Shown one piece after another: positions 23,160 to 32,371 of a stretch of DNA of 42,819 nucleotides. This stretch comes from CAZNGF01 sp964572855. GTDB taxonomy: Bacteria > Bipolaricaulota > Bipolaricaulia > RBG-16-55-9 > JAJCYT01. A program made the translations under genes and the position numbers. The stretch is taken from assembly GCA_964572855.1 (NCBI GenBank), contig CAZNGF010000015.1:1-42819 (forward strand), read 5' to 3'. Below the pieces are notes generated by a model. It was not told where the DNA came from, did no database searches, and saw nothing but the letters and a program-made list of their open reading frames with translations. Every line of letters starts with the position of its first letter. The stretch's first letter is position 1.

Positions 23160-23203
23160 GAAGACATTTCAATGAGCGCTCTGCTCCCCGTGCAACGCGC
23201 ATT

Positions 23204-23677
23204 TCAGTCGGGCGCGTCTTGAGGAGTTGCGTCTCGTTCAAGCGGTTTTCGGAAGTACACGACGCGCTCAGTTTCCTCAAACCCCAATGCCCCGTGCATC
23301 GCATGACTGACGACGTTTTCGAGTTCGGCGTCCGAGGCAAGCTCCCGGCAGCCCGCTTGCGCGGTCCACGCCTCGACGGCCGCCACCAGCGCGCGGGCGA
23401 CGCCGCGTCGCCGGGAGTCGGGTGAGACGTAGATGCCCTCCAGAAACCCCACCGGTGACCTTTCGGTCCCGTTGACGTGGTCGTGCCGAATCGACGCCTC
23501 GGCAAACCCCAACGCTTGGCCAGCATCGTCGTGGGCCAAAAACGCGACGTAACGCTCGGGCTCGGCGCACCACGCTGCCATCTCCGCTCGATGTTCTTCA
23601 CGGGAATAGTGCGGCCAAAGCGCCGCGCGCAGCGCGAGCCAGCCGCGTTCGTTGGGGGAGTGGCAACGTTTGATCAT
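23204..23677 (-). CDS. GNAT acetyltransferase, AAC(6')-like
   Basis: A 157-residue acetyltransferase. GNAT motif A is seen as GFLEGIYVSPDSRRRGVARALVAAVEAWTAQAG, with the acetyl-CoA loop RRRGVA. The N-terminal LRAALWPHYSREEH and the end NVVSHAMHGALGFEETERVVYFRKPL closely follow the pattern of aminoglycoside 6'-N-acetyltransferases, including the S-x2-H-x2-LGFEE motif. The chosen ATG has no ribosome site, and a GTG 39 nt upstream (23716) is an alternative. Substrate identity is inference, since many environmental relatives have other targets. It sits inside the toxin-antitoxin-rich stretch. Confidence 0.8.
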   Translation of the reverse strand: MIKRCHSPNERGWLALRAALWPHYSREEHRAEMAAWCAEPERYVAFLAHDDAGQALGFAEASIRHDHVNGTERSPVGFLEGIYVSPDSRRRGVARALVAAVEAWTAQAGCRELASDAELENVVSHAMHGALGFEETERVVYFRKPLERDATPQDAPD

Positions 23678-23724
23678 GAATTCAAGAGTGCCAAACAACG
23701 GATGGCAGATATGCACCAGTTTGC

Positions 23725-24075
23725 TTAGTCGTCGCTTTGCGACAGTTTCAAGACCAAGAGCGCTTCTTCAGCGTTTTCGGCGAAGGCCCGAATGCGGTTC
23801 GTGCTGGATTCGATTAGTTTTGCGACCCGTTGTGTCCCTGCATTGCCTACCGAAAGCCAGATGATCTTCGGTGGTGGGCCCGTTGTGAATGCCCGTTGAC
23901 GGAAGTCGTTGTCTTTGGAAATGATGACAAAACCATGCTGTTTTGCGTATTCCACAATCGCGGAGTCGCTCGCTCCGCGTAAATTAACTTCGTCGATATG
24001 TACCGAACTCGGAAACTCAACTTCCGAAAGTCTCACAAGCCTCGGGCTGAGGTTCTCGTCGAAAAGAAGCTTCAC
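23725..24075 (-). CDS. DUF5615 PIN-like toxin protein
   Basis: A 116-residue protein of the DUF5615 (PIN-like, Mut7-C-related) group. The start KLLFDENLSPRLVRL carries the first acidic pair of the PIN fold (D6-E7), followed by DSAIVEYAKQHGFVIISKDNDFRQRA with the second cluster (D54 and D56). Such proteins are predicted nucleases and usually occur next to a DUF433 antitoxin. Here the ATG overlaps the DUF433 stop by four nt, so the two are translationally coupled. The acidic residues look intact, so activity is plausible. RNA targets are unknown. Confidence 0.87.
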   Translation of the reverse strand: MKLLFDENLSPRLVRLSEVEFPSSVHIDEVNLRGASDSAIVEYAKQHGFVIISKDNDFRQRAFTTGPPPKIIWLSVGNAGTQRVAKLIESSTNRIRAFAENAEEALLVLKLSQSDD

Positions 24076-24299
24076 TCGTTTGTGGAAACGGCCAGCATTC
24101 GCTCGCGTGCAGCCGCAAACGCCAGCGCTGCTTTGATGTCTTCCCGTGAGAGACTGGGGAAATCGCGCAGGATATCGTCTTCGGACATCTCACCGGCAAG
24201 GTATTCGAGAATGTCGTACACGGTAATCCGCGTTCCGCGAATGCAAGGCTTCCCACTGCGGACATCGGGATCAATGCTGATGCGGTCCTGAAAGGTCAT
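24072..24299 (-). CDS. DUF433 antitoxin
   Basis: A 75-residue DUF433 protein: DRISIDPDVRSGKPCIRGTRITVYDILEYLAGEMSEDDILRDFPSLSREDIKAALAFAA is a near-complete match to the family, whose central GKPxIxGTRITV and following helices form a winged-helix-like DNA-binding unit. It precedes and overlaps the DUF5615 gene, the usual antitoxin-first order, and should neutralise that toxin and repress the operon. No ribosome site precedes ATG 24299; a promoter ending six nt upstream suggests a leaderless message. An in-frame start nine codons earlier is less likely. Confidence 0.87.
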   Translation of the reverse strand: MTFQDRISIDPDVRSGKPCIRGTRITVYDILEYLAGEMSEDDILRDFPSLSREDIKAALAFAAARERMLAVSTNE

Positions 24300-24305
24300 G
24301 AGATG

Positions 24306-24334
24306 ATGGTAGCACCCTTGGTACAATGGGACAA
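24306..24334 (-). promoter_or_regulatory. Promoter of the DUF433/DUF5615 pair
   Basis: On the minus strand TTGTCC (24329-24334) and TACCAT (24306-24311) are 17 nt apart. The -10 box ends six nt before the ATG, so the transcript would be leaderless. Confidence 0.45.
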
Positions 24335-24403
24335 GATCGTGCTATGTGAAACGCCACAGTAGCTACGCCAAACAATGCATGACTCACCCCTTAATGGTTC
24401 GAT

Positions 24404-24601
24404 TCAAGCTGCAATCCCTTCTACGATCAAATGCCGAACGTCGGTTCGTTGGCCGGCGTGTTCAAAGGTCATGGTGCAGACGTTGCCCTCGTCGTCAAGA
24501 TCGAGAATCGTGTTTTCGTCCAAGTCTTTGGACTCGACAATGTCGCTGGCGTGAAACTCGATGTACAGCGTGTCCGTGTCTTCGAAGTAGCTCACTTTCA
24601 T
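24404..24601 (-). CDS. DUF2283 family protein
   Basis: A 65-residue protein matching DUF2283 throughout: MKVSYFEDTDTLYIEF at the start, the acidic DLDENTILDLDDEGNV middle and a short helix near the end. Members are small, acidic and typically encoded beside a short basic partner in toxin-antitoxin-like pairs. The ATG overlaps the stop of the upstream partner by four nt (ATGA). It is probably the second gene of a two-gene unit and may be the antitoxin by its acidity, but no experimental role is known to me. Confidence 0.85.
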   Translation of the reverse strand: MKVSYFEDTDTLYIEFHASDIVESKDLDENTILDLDDEGNVCTMTFEHAGQRTDVRHLIVEGIAA

Positions 24602-24939
24602 GGCTTGAATCCTCTATCAAAGAAAGCGTTGTGGACGGTTTCACCATCCGCCAGCAGGATTACACGAAGATATCGCCCTTCCATCTCCTCGATTCTAGCC
24701 CATCGCCTGATGCGGCCGTCAGTTTGAATGTACTCTCGTTCAGGGTGCTGAATGACACGTTGAATCCACTCGTCAGGGATAGGCGTTGAGCGTGCGGGAG
24801 AGGGTGGGCACGCTTTCCTGTACCGTAGCGCCTGGAGCGTTTTAGCCTCTTTGAGCAGCATCAGTCCCAACAACATTGACTTCACGTGCCGCCAGACATA
24901 GCCTTGAAACTGCTGCTGGAGTTCTTCCAGTTGCCGCAT
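24598..24939 (-). CDS. Probable toxin partner of DUF2283, N-terminally extended
   Basis: A 113-residue protein. Residues about 55-113 (DEWIQRVIQHPEREYIQTDGRIRRWARIEEMEGRYLRVILLADGETVHNAFFDRGFKP) follow a compact basic family regularly found next to DUF2283, ending in the characteristic HNAFFDRGFKP. The first 50 residues are not typical: an amphipathic helix with a hydrophobic patch (HVKSMLLGLMLLKEAKTLQAL) and a Pro-rich linker. The ATG has AAGGGGGA five nt upstream, which supports the long form. It overlaps DUF2283 by four nt. Function as a toxin is inference from the gene arrangement. Confidence 0.7.
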   Translation of the reverse strand: MRQLEELQQQFQGYVWRHVKSMLLGLMLLKEAKTLQALRYRKACPPSPARSTPIPDEWIQRVIQHPEREYIQTDGRIRRWARIEEMEGRYLRVILLADGETVHNAFFDRGFKP

Positions 24940-25040
24940 GGTATCCCCCTTCTTACTTGGCCTTTGAAGGTCACGATACCATGCGTTTCCTCCCGTGAAA
25001 GACTTGTGTCCACCTTGGATGAAACGCACTGCTCCATCCG

Positions 25041-25046
25041 TAGAAT
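25041..25046 (+). promoter_or_regulatory. -10 box for leaderless lysZ message
   Basis: TAGAAT ends seven nt before the lysZ ATG; only C residues and no Shine-Dalgarno site lie between. A TTGGAT 20 nt further up is a poor -35. Confidence 0.45.
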
Positions 25047-25053
25047 ACCCCCC

Positions 25054-25851
25054 ATGATCGTCATCAAAGTTGGGGGCGGGAAGGGGATCGACTACGACCT
25101 GATCTGTCGGGACTTGGCGACCTTTGACAAGCCGTTCGTGCTGGTCCACGGCGGGTCGGGGCTGCTGAACGAGGTATCCGAAAAACTCGGGCACCCGCCT
25201 CGGTTTGTGACCTCGGTGTCGGGGCACGAGAGCCGCTTCACCGACCGGCGCACGCTGGAGCTTTTTAACATGGTCTACGCCGGCCACATGAACAAGATGC
25301 TGGTCGAAAAGCTGCAAGCGCTGGGCGTGAACGCGGTCGGGCTCACGGGGTTGGACGGCCGGCTGGTGCAGGGGCGGCGCAAGGCAGCGCTCAAGGTCGT
25401 GGAGGACGGCAAGAAGATGGTCCTGCGCGGCGACCACAGCGGCGTGATCGAGCGGGTCAACACGGACCTACTCAAACTCCTGCTCGACGGCGGCTACGTC
25501 CCCGTGCTCACCCCGCCGGCCATCAGCCACGAGGGCGTGGCCATCAACGTGGACGGCGACCGCTTCGCGGGCCAGATCGCCGTCGCGCTCAAAGCCGAGG
25601 CGCTGCTGCTGCTCTCCAACGTGCCGGGGCTCTTGAAGGACTTTCCAGATGAATCCTCGCTCGTCTCAAACATCCCCTACGACCAGATCGATCAGTTCAT
25701 GAACGAGGTCGCGCAGGGGCGCATGAAGAAGAAGGTCATGGGCGCCAAGGAGTCGCTCGACGGCGGCGTGGGCCGCGTGGTCTTGGGCGACGCGCGCCTG
25801 GATCAGCCCGTCACCCGCGCGCTGGAGGGCGCGGGGACCGTGGTGGGTTAG
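25054..25851 (+). CDS. lysZ: [LysW]-aminoadipate kinase
   Basis: A 265-residue amino-acid kinase. The opening MIVIKVGGGKGIDYD, VHGGSG, then GHPPRFVTSVSGHESRFTDRRTLELFNMVYAGHMNK, match LysZ of Thermus and archaea rather than ArgB, whose equivalent reads differently at the substrate loop. LSNVPGLL and AQGRMKKKVMGA form the nucleotide end. LysZ phosphorylates aminoadipate held on the carrier LysW, in lysine synthesis by the aminoadipate route; related enzymes can act on glutamate for arginine. No lysW, lysX or lysY lies nearby. It converges with the deiodinase-like gene, the stops overlapping by four nt. Confidence 0.9.
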   Translation: MIVIKVGGGKGIDYDLICRDLATFDKPFVLVHGGSGLLNEVSEKLGHPPRFVTSVSGHESRFTDRRTLELFNMVYAGHMNKMLVEKLQALGVNAVGLTGLDGRLVQGRRKAALKVVEDGKKMVLRGDHSGVIERVNTDLLKLLLDGGYVPVLTPPAISHEGVAINVDGDRFAGQIAVALKAEALLLLSNVPGLLKDFPDESSLVSNIPYDQIDQFMNEVAQGRMKKKVMGAKESLDGGVGRVVLGDARLDQPVTRALEGAGTVVG

Positions 25852-26555
25852 GTCGAATCCGAAGCGCCGTCGAGCCGCTCGGCCTTGCGCGCCTCGTAGC
25901 GCTGGCGGGCGAGCTGCGGCAAGCCCCGCACCAAATCGAACAGCGCCAGCACGCCGCCGCGCAGCAGCACGCGCAGCGACTTGAGCGGGCCGGGCTTGGG
26001 CGGTTCGGCGCGGTCGCGTTCGAGCTGGGGCGTTTCCTCCCGGTTCTCCAGGAATCCTTCGAGCAAGTCAGGATCGTTCCAGTCGAGCCGGAAGGCGACC
26101 CTGCCCTTGGGGTTGAGGACGTAGACGCTGTTGGGCAGCCCGCCGAGGCGCTGGTGGTGTGAGCCGTCGAGACGATCGACCAGGACGGGGCGCTCTTCGC
26201 CCTCCACCCGCTTCAGCTTGCGCGCGGCGTTCCGCTTGTCTGAAAACGTCTCGTGCGCTGAGGTGCGCTCGCCCGGATGGGCCTCGCGCACGTAGAGCAG
26301 CCGGAACGCGACGTCCGGAAACTTCCCTTGCAGCGCCCGCATGCGCGGGACGCGGGCGGCGTACATCGGACAGGTCAGGCTGCCCAGCTCCAGCACGACC
26401 CACTGCCCCCGCAAATCCTTCAGCGAGACGGTGTCCCCCGCGACGTCCTCGGCTTGCAGCGGCGGAAACCGCTCCCCGGCGCGCGGGCCGGGGAACGCGT
26501 CCAGATCGAAGGCATCGAAGCGGAAGCGTCTGTAGTTGTAGTCTTGCTTGGCCAT
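25848..26555 (-). CDS. Deiodinase-like thioredoxin-fold protein
   Basis: A 235-residue protein. Residues about 25-165 form a thioredoxin/peroxiredoxin-like fold: FPPLQAEDVAGDTVSLKDLRGQWVVLELGSLTCPMY, then FPDVAFRLLYVREAHPGE, and NSVYVLNPKGRVAFRLDW. The active-site GSLTCP and the later YVREAHP are the landmarks of the iodothyronine-deiodinase-like family, with Cys (C62, TGC) where animal enzymes have selenocysteine. C62 is the only cysteine, so a resolving thiol must come from elsewhere. The C-terminus (about 180-235) is basic and helical. Bacterial members are probably peroxiredoxin-like reductases; iodine chemistry is unlikely. Confidence 0.75.
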   Translation of the reverse strand: MAKQDYNYRRFRFDAFDLDAFPGPRAGERFPPLQAEDVAGDTVSLKDLRGQWVVLELGSLTCPMYAARVPRMRALQGKFPDVAFRLLYVREAHPGERTSAHETFSDKRNAARKLKRVEGEERPVLVDRLDGSHHQRLGGLPNSVYVLNPKGRVAFRLDWNDPDLLEGFLENREETPQLERDRAEPPKPGPLKSLRVLLRGGVLALFDLVRGLPQLARQRYEARKAERLDGASDST

Positions 26556-26712
26556 GAAACATCACACTCTATGTTGGGTTGGCCTCGATTGTAAGCACCC
26601 GCGCGCCGAATGTGAAGCGGTTCCCGCGCGCGCCGCTCTCCCCGAACCGCGACCGCGTTGACCGCCCGGCCCGCGTGCCCCAAGATGGATCCACCCGCGC
26701 AAGGAGGTTGAC

Positions 26713-27735
26713 TTGAAACTTGGACTGCTGACCGGCTACTCCGGCGCGACCTTGCACTTGCCGCTGGAGATGATCCAAGAGGCCGAGCGGCTCGGTTACT
26801 GGGCCGTCTGGACCGCCGAGGCCTACGGCTCGGATGCCGTGGTGCCGCTGGCCTGGATCGGCGCGCGCACCGAACGCATCAAGCTGGGCACGGCCGTCAT
26901 GCAGATGCCGGCGCGCACGCCGGCGGCCACGGCCATGACCGCGATGACGCTGGACCAGCTCTCTGGCGGGCGGGCGTTGCTGGGCCTGGGCGCCTCGGGC
27001 CCGCAGGTGGCCGAGGGCTGGCACGGCGTGCCCTACGGCAAGCCGCTGGTCCGGACGCGCGAGTACGTCGCGATCCTGCGCGCCATCCTCAAGCGCGAGG
27101 CGCCGCTGGAACACGACGGGGCGCACTACCAGATTCCCTACCGCGGCGACGACGCCACCGGCCTCGGCAAGCCGCTGAAGAGCATACTACACGGGCGGGC
27201 GGACCTGCCGATCTACCTGGCCGCCATCGGGCCCAAAAACGTGTCGCTGGCGGCCGAGGTCGCCGACGGTTGGCTGCCGATCTTCTTCTCGCCGCGCCAC
27301 TACGACGCCGTGTTTGAACGTTCCGTGGTCGCGGGCAGAACGAAAAGCGGCGGCGACCAGCCGTTCGAGGTCGCGCCCACGGTCATGGTCGTCCTGGGCG
27401 ACGACGCCCAAGCCTGCCGCGATCAAGTCAAGCCGTTCGTCGCGCTCTACGTGGGCGGCATGGGCGCCAAGGGCAAGAACTTCTACCACGACCTGGCGTG
27501 CCGCTACGGCTACCGACAAGAGGCCGAGACGATCCAGGACCTCTATCTCGCCGGCAAGCGGAACGAGGCCATCCGGGCCGTGCCGGACGCGCTGGTCGAC
27601 GACGTCGCGCTCTGCGGCCCGCGCGAACGGCTGCGCGAGCGGCTCGCGCTCTGGCGCGAGAGCCCGGCCACGGCGCTCAACCTGTGGTGCTTCGACGTTG
27701 GCACCGTGCGGACGATGGCCGAGCTCGTGTTGTGA
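26713..27735 (+). CDS. LLM class flavin-dependent oxidoreductase, F420-type
   Basis: A 340-residue luciferase-like monooxygenase-fold enzyme that starts at TTG after AAGGAGGT. Typical elements are GYWAVWTAEAYGSDAVVPLAWIGARTERIKLGTAVMQMPARTPAATAMTAMTLDQLSGGRALLGLGASGPQVAEGWHG, and later LPIYLAAIGPKNVSLAAEVADGWLP. The pattern is close to the F420-dependent subgroup found in actinobacteria and some other phyla, rather than FMN luciferases. Substrate unknown. It appears to be a single gene. Confidence 0.88.
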   Translation: MKLGLLTGYSGATLHLPLEMIQEAERLGYWAVWTAEAYGSDAVVPLAWIGARTERIKLGTAVMQMPARTPAATAMTAMTLDQLSGGRALLGLGASGPQVAEGWHGVPYGKPLVRTREYVAILRAILKREAPLEHDGAHYQIPYRGDDATGLGKPLKSILHGRADLPIYLAAIGPKNVSLAAEVADGWLPIFFSPRHYDAVFERSVVAGRTKSGGDQPFEVAPTVMVVLGDDAQACRDQVKPFVALYVGGMGAKGKNFYHDLACRYGYRQEAETIQDLYLAGKRNEAIRAVPDALVDDVALCGPRERLRERLALWRESPATALNLWCFDVGTVRTMAELVL

Positions 27736-27763
27736 CGTTTCCCGCTTCTTTGGTCGGGCAACC

Positions 27764-27806
27764 GTAGGGCCCGCTGCGCGGGCCTGGCCGGCACAGCCGG
27801 CCCTAC
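27764..27806. repeat. Three-way palindromic element (GTAGGG...CCCTAC)
   Basis: Outer arms GTAGGG and CCCTAC enclose two hairpins: CCCGC-TGC-GCGGG and GGCCGGC-ACA-GCCGGCC. It lies between the LLM and acyltransferase genes. A related, less perfect stretch ending GTGCGTCCCTACG is at about 32251-32283. Confidence 0.6.
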
Positions 27807-27876
27807 TCGCTTGAGTTAGCCAACCAGGGCCGGCAGACGGGCTGGGGACCGGTCGGCTTTGAAGTGCCCGACCGAT

Positions 27877-27882
27877 TACAAT
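27877..27882 (+). promoter_or_regulatory. -10 box for leaderless acyltransferase message
   Basis: TACAAT ends seven nt before ATG 27890; the spacer is T and six Cs with no ribosome site. Confidence 0.45.
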
Positions 27883-27889
27883 TCCCCCC

Positions 27890-28873
27890 ATGGACACGTT
27901 CAAGCGACGCGCGCTCACGTTCCCGGCTCTGGTCCTCGGCTTTGCGCTCGTCTGGCTGCTCGCGCCCGTCTGGCTCGCGGTCGCCCTCCTGTTCGACGCC
28001 GTGGGGCGCCGGCGCTGGATCACGACGCGCTGGGGGCTGTTACTGTGGCTTTATGTGACCTGCGAGCTGCTCGTCGTGCTCGGCGCGCTGGGCGTCTCGT
28101 TGCTGCGGCCGTGGTTCGGGCGACGCAGCCTGCGCGCCCACCTGGGATTGCAGCTCTGGTGGGCGGTCACGCTCTACGCGGGATTTCGCCGCCTGTTCGA
28201 CTTTCAGGTCGAGCTCACGGGCGCGGACGCGCTCGAGGGCGCGGGGCCGCTGATCGTGCTCGTGCGCCACGTGAGCCAGGTTGACACGCTGCTGCCGCTC
28301 GTCTACGTCTCCTACCCCAAGCGGCGCATGCTGCGCTTCGTGCTCAAGCACGAGCTGCGCCGGCTGCCGGCCTTCGACCTGGTGGGCGGCCGGCTGCCCA
28401 ACCACTTCGTGCATCGCGGCACGCTGGCCAGCCGGGGGGAGCTCGAACGCGTCGCCCGCTTGGCCGAGGGGCTGGGGGAAAACGAGGGCGTGGTGATCTA
28501 CCCCGAGGGCACGCGCTTCTCGGCCGAGAAGCGCGACCGGATGCTCAAGCTGATGGCCCGACGGGGCGACCCCGCGCTGCACAAACGCGCCAGCGCGTTG
28601 CGCCACGTGCTGCCGCCCCAGCTCGGCGGGACGCTGGCGCTGCTGGAGCGCGCCCCGGAGGCCGACGCCGTCGTGCTCGCGCACACGGGCCTGGAGGGGC
28701 TGCGCTCCGCGGCCGACCTGTACTCGCCCGAGATCTTGGGCCGATGCCTGCGCGTTCACCTCTGGCGCGTCCCGAGCGCCCAGGTGCCCCGCGACCACGA
28801 AGGGCTGAGCGGCTGGCTGTATGCGCAGTGGGAGGCGGTGGACGCCTGGGTCGAGGCGCAGCGCGCGCGCTAG
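27890..28873 (+). CDS. PlsC-type acyltransferase
   Basis: A 327-residue membrane protein. Residues about 10-35 and 45-75 are hydrophobic N-terminal segments. The acyltransferase domain has the HX4D site RHVSQVDTL (H127, D132) and the substrate/phosphate motif VVIYPEGTRFS. The family transfers acyl groups to lysophosphatidate or related acceptors in phospholipid synthesis. The long N-terminal membrane part is more like eukaryotic-type or LCLAT-like PlsC proteins than the short bacterial PlsC. Its stop overlaps the convergent malonyltransferase-like gene by four nt. Confidence 0.87.
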   Translation: MDTFKRRALTFPALVLGFALVWLLAPVWLAVALLFDAVGRRRWITTRWGLLLWLYVTCELLVVLGALGVSLLRPWFGRRSLRAHLGLQLWWAVTLYAGFRRLFDFQVELTGADALEGAGPLIVLVRHVSQVDTLLPLVYVSYPKRRMLRFVLKHELRRLPAFDLVGGRLPNHFVHRGTLASRGELERVARLAEGLGENEGVVIYPEGTRFSAEKRDRMLKLMARRGDPALHKRASALRHVLPPQLGGTLALLERAPEADAVVLAHTGLEGLRSAADLYSPEILGRCLRVHLWRVPSAQVPRDHEGLSGWLYAQWEAVDAWVEAQRAR

Positions 28874-29913
28874 CGCGGCACGACCCGCGCCCGCTGGTCC
28901 GCCAGGCCCATGGACAGGACGTAGGGGGCCTCGCGCTGCCGGCGCTGGAAGTCGTCCTTGGACTCGATCCCGTCCCAGCCGAGCCGCACGAGCACCTGGC
29001 CCACCGCGCCGCCCAGCGCCGTGCCGGGGCCCAGCAGGATCACCCGGTCGGGAGCGAACTCCTTCAGGCCCACCTCGAGCGCGCGCGCGAAGTCGAACGG
29101 CGCGACGACCTGGTGCCCGAGCGTGTAGCGTCTGAGCGCCTCGGGCTGCGCGCTGAACGGCTGCCAGACCGCCCCGCGCCCGTCGATGAGCGGTGCGGCC
29201 GGTGCGCGGAAAGTCTCCGGCGGAATCGAGGCGAGCGCGCGCTCGGAAACGTCCCCCAGCAGCGGCGTGTGGAAAGCCGCGTGGTTCACGAGCCGCAGCG
29301 GGAAGCGCTCTTCGACCTTCGGCAGCCGCTTGCTGAGTTCCTTCAAGCCCGCTTCGTTCCCGCCCACCACGCGGTAGCCGCCGTAGCAGATGCTGTCGTG
29401 GAGCTGGCAGCCCTCGAGCGCGTTCACCTCGGCCATGGCGCGGGCGAGCGTCTCGGCCCTTGCGGGATCGGGTCGCCACTGTTCGTCGACAACTGGGTAC
29501 ACGAGCTGTCCGCCCACCCCGTGCGCGGCCGTGAGCGCGCCCATCGTGTTGACCAGGTGGAACGCGCCCCGCTCGTCCAGCGCGCCGCCCAGGCCCAGCG
29601 CCGTGTACCAGCCCAGCGAGTTGCCGCAGAGGGCCGCGAGATCATACCGCTCGCGGTCGACGGCCAGGAAGTCGACCAGCGAGCAGGCGTAGATGAGCGC
29701 CGAGGCGTGCTCGCCGGCCGTGTGCGTGGCGGGCGCGAACGCGTCGGCCGCGTCCAGTGCGCTCACGGCGGGCTGTCCGCGCTCGCGGCGGAGCTGGTCG
29801 ATCCGATCGATCCGGGCTTGGAACGGTCCCCCGTGGCGCTGCAGGTAGCCCAACTCCGTCTTGGTGTACGTCCCCCGTCCGGGGCAGACGATCAGCGCGT
29901 GTTCTTTTCCCAC
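28870..29913 (-). CDS. ACP S-malonyltransferase-like protein
   Basis: A 347-residue protein with the FabD-type alpha/beta acyltransferase fold. The nucleophile elbow is CGNSLGWYTAL (S99) and the catalytic His is likely H215 in VNHAAFHTPLL. The start HALIVCPGRGTYTKTELGYLQ replaces the usual FPGQG with CPGRG, and no clear equivalent of the malonate-binding arginine is seen, so the acyl group may not be malonyl. It follows the fused 2-oxoacid dehydrogenase E1 by seven nt on the same strand, suggesting that it accepts the acyl product of that enzyme or feeds a shared acyl carrier. No fabH, acpP or fabF is adjacent. Confidence 0.78.
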   Translation of the reverse strand: MGKEHALIVCPGRGTYTKTELGYLQRHGGPFQARIDRIDQLRRERGQPAVSALDAADAFAPATHTAGEHASALIYACSLVDFLAVDRERYDLAALCGNSLGWYTALGLGGALDERGAFHLVNTMGALTAAHGVGGQLVYPVVDEQWRPDPARAETLARAMAEVNALEGCQLHDSICYGGYRVVGGNEAGLKELSKRLPKVEERFPLRLVNHAAFHTPLLGDVSERALASIPPETFRAPAAPLIDGRGAVWQPFSAQPEALRRYTLGHQVVAPFDFARALEVGLKEFAPDRVILLGPGTALGGAVGQVLVRLGWDGIESKDDFQRRQREAPYVLSMGLADQRARVVPR

Positions 29914-29920
29914 GATTCCC

Positions 29921-32155
<2,235 letters not shown>

Positions 32156-32302
32156 GCGGTGGTCTCCAGGGAGGCGATTGTAACGGGTGAAGGGCCGGTT
32201 GGCCGTGGTTCAACGGACGAAAGCGATCGCCGGCAGCGGAGGGCAAACGCTGCGTGGGGGCCCACGGCCGTGCGTCCCTACGTCGCTTGGGGAAAGGGGA
32301 AA

Positions 32303-32339
32303 CGCAGAGACGGGCCAAGGGGATCGGCCCGCCTCTGCG
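32303..32339 (-). terminator. htrA terminator
   Basis: Arms 32303-32316 and 32326-32339 pair over 14 bp with one mismatch and a 9-nt loop. On the minus strand the stem is followed by TTTCCCCTTTCCCC. It lies about 33 nt beyond the htrA stop. Confidence 0.65.
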
Positions 32340-32371
32340 CAGGAGGTTCGAAGGTGCTCAAATGTCGTTCA

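Noticed and set aside
22940..23161. Plus-strand 73-codon frame over the broken antitoxin
   Set aside because: The minus-strand reading matches a known family apart from two stops; the plus reading has no pattern or ribosome site.
25848..26555. Selenocysteine insertion in the deiodinase-like gene
   Set aside because: The active-site codon is TGC, not TGA, and no in-frame TGA occurs.
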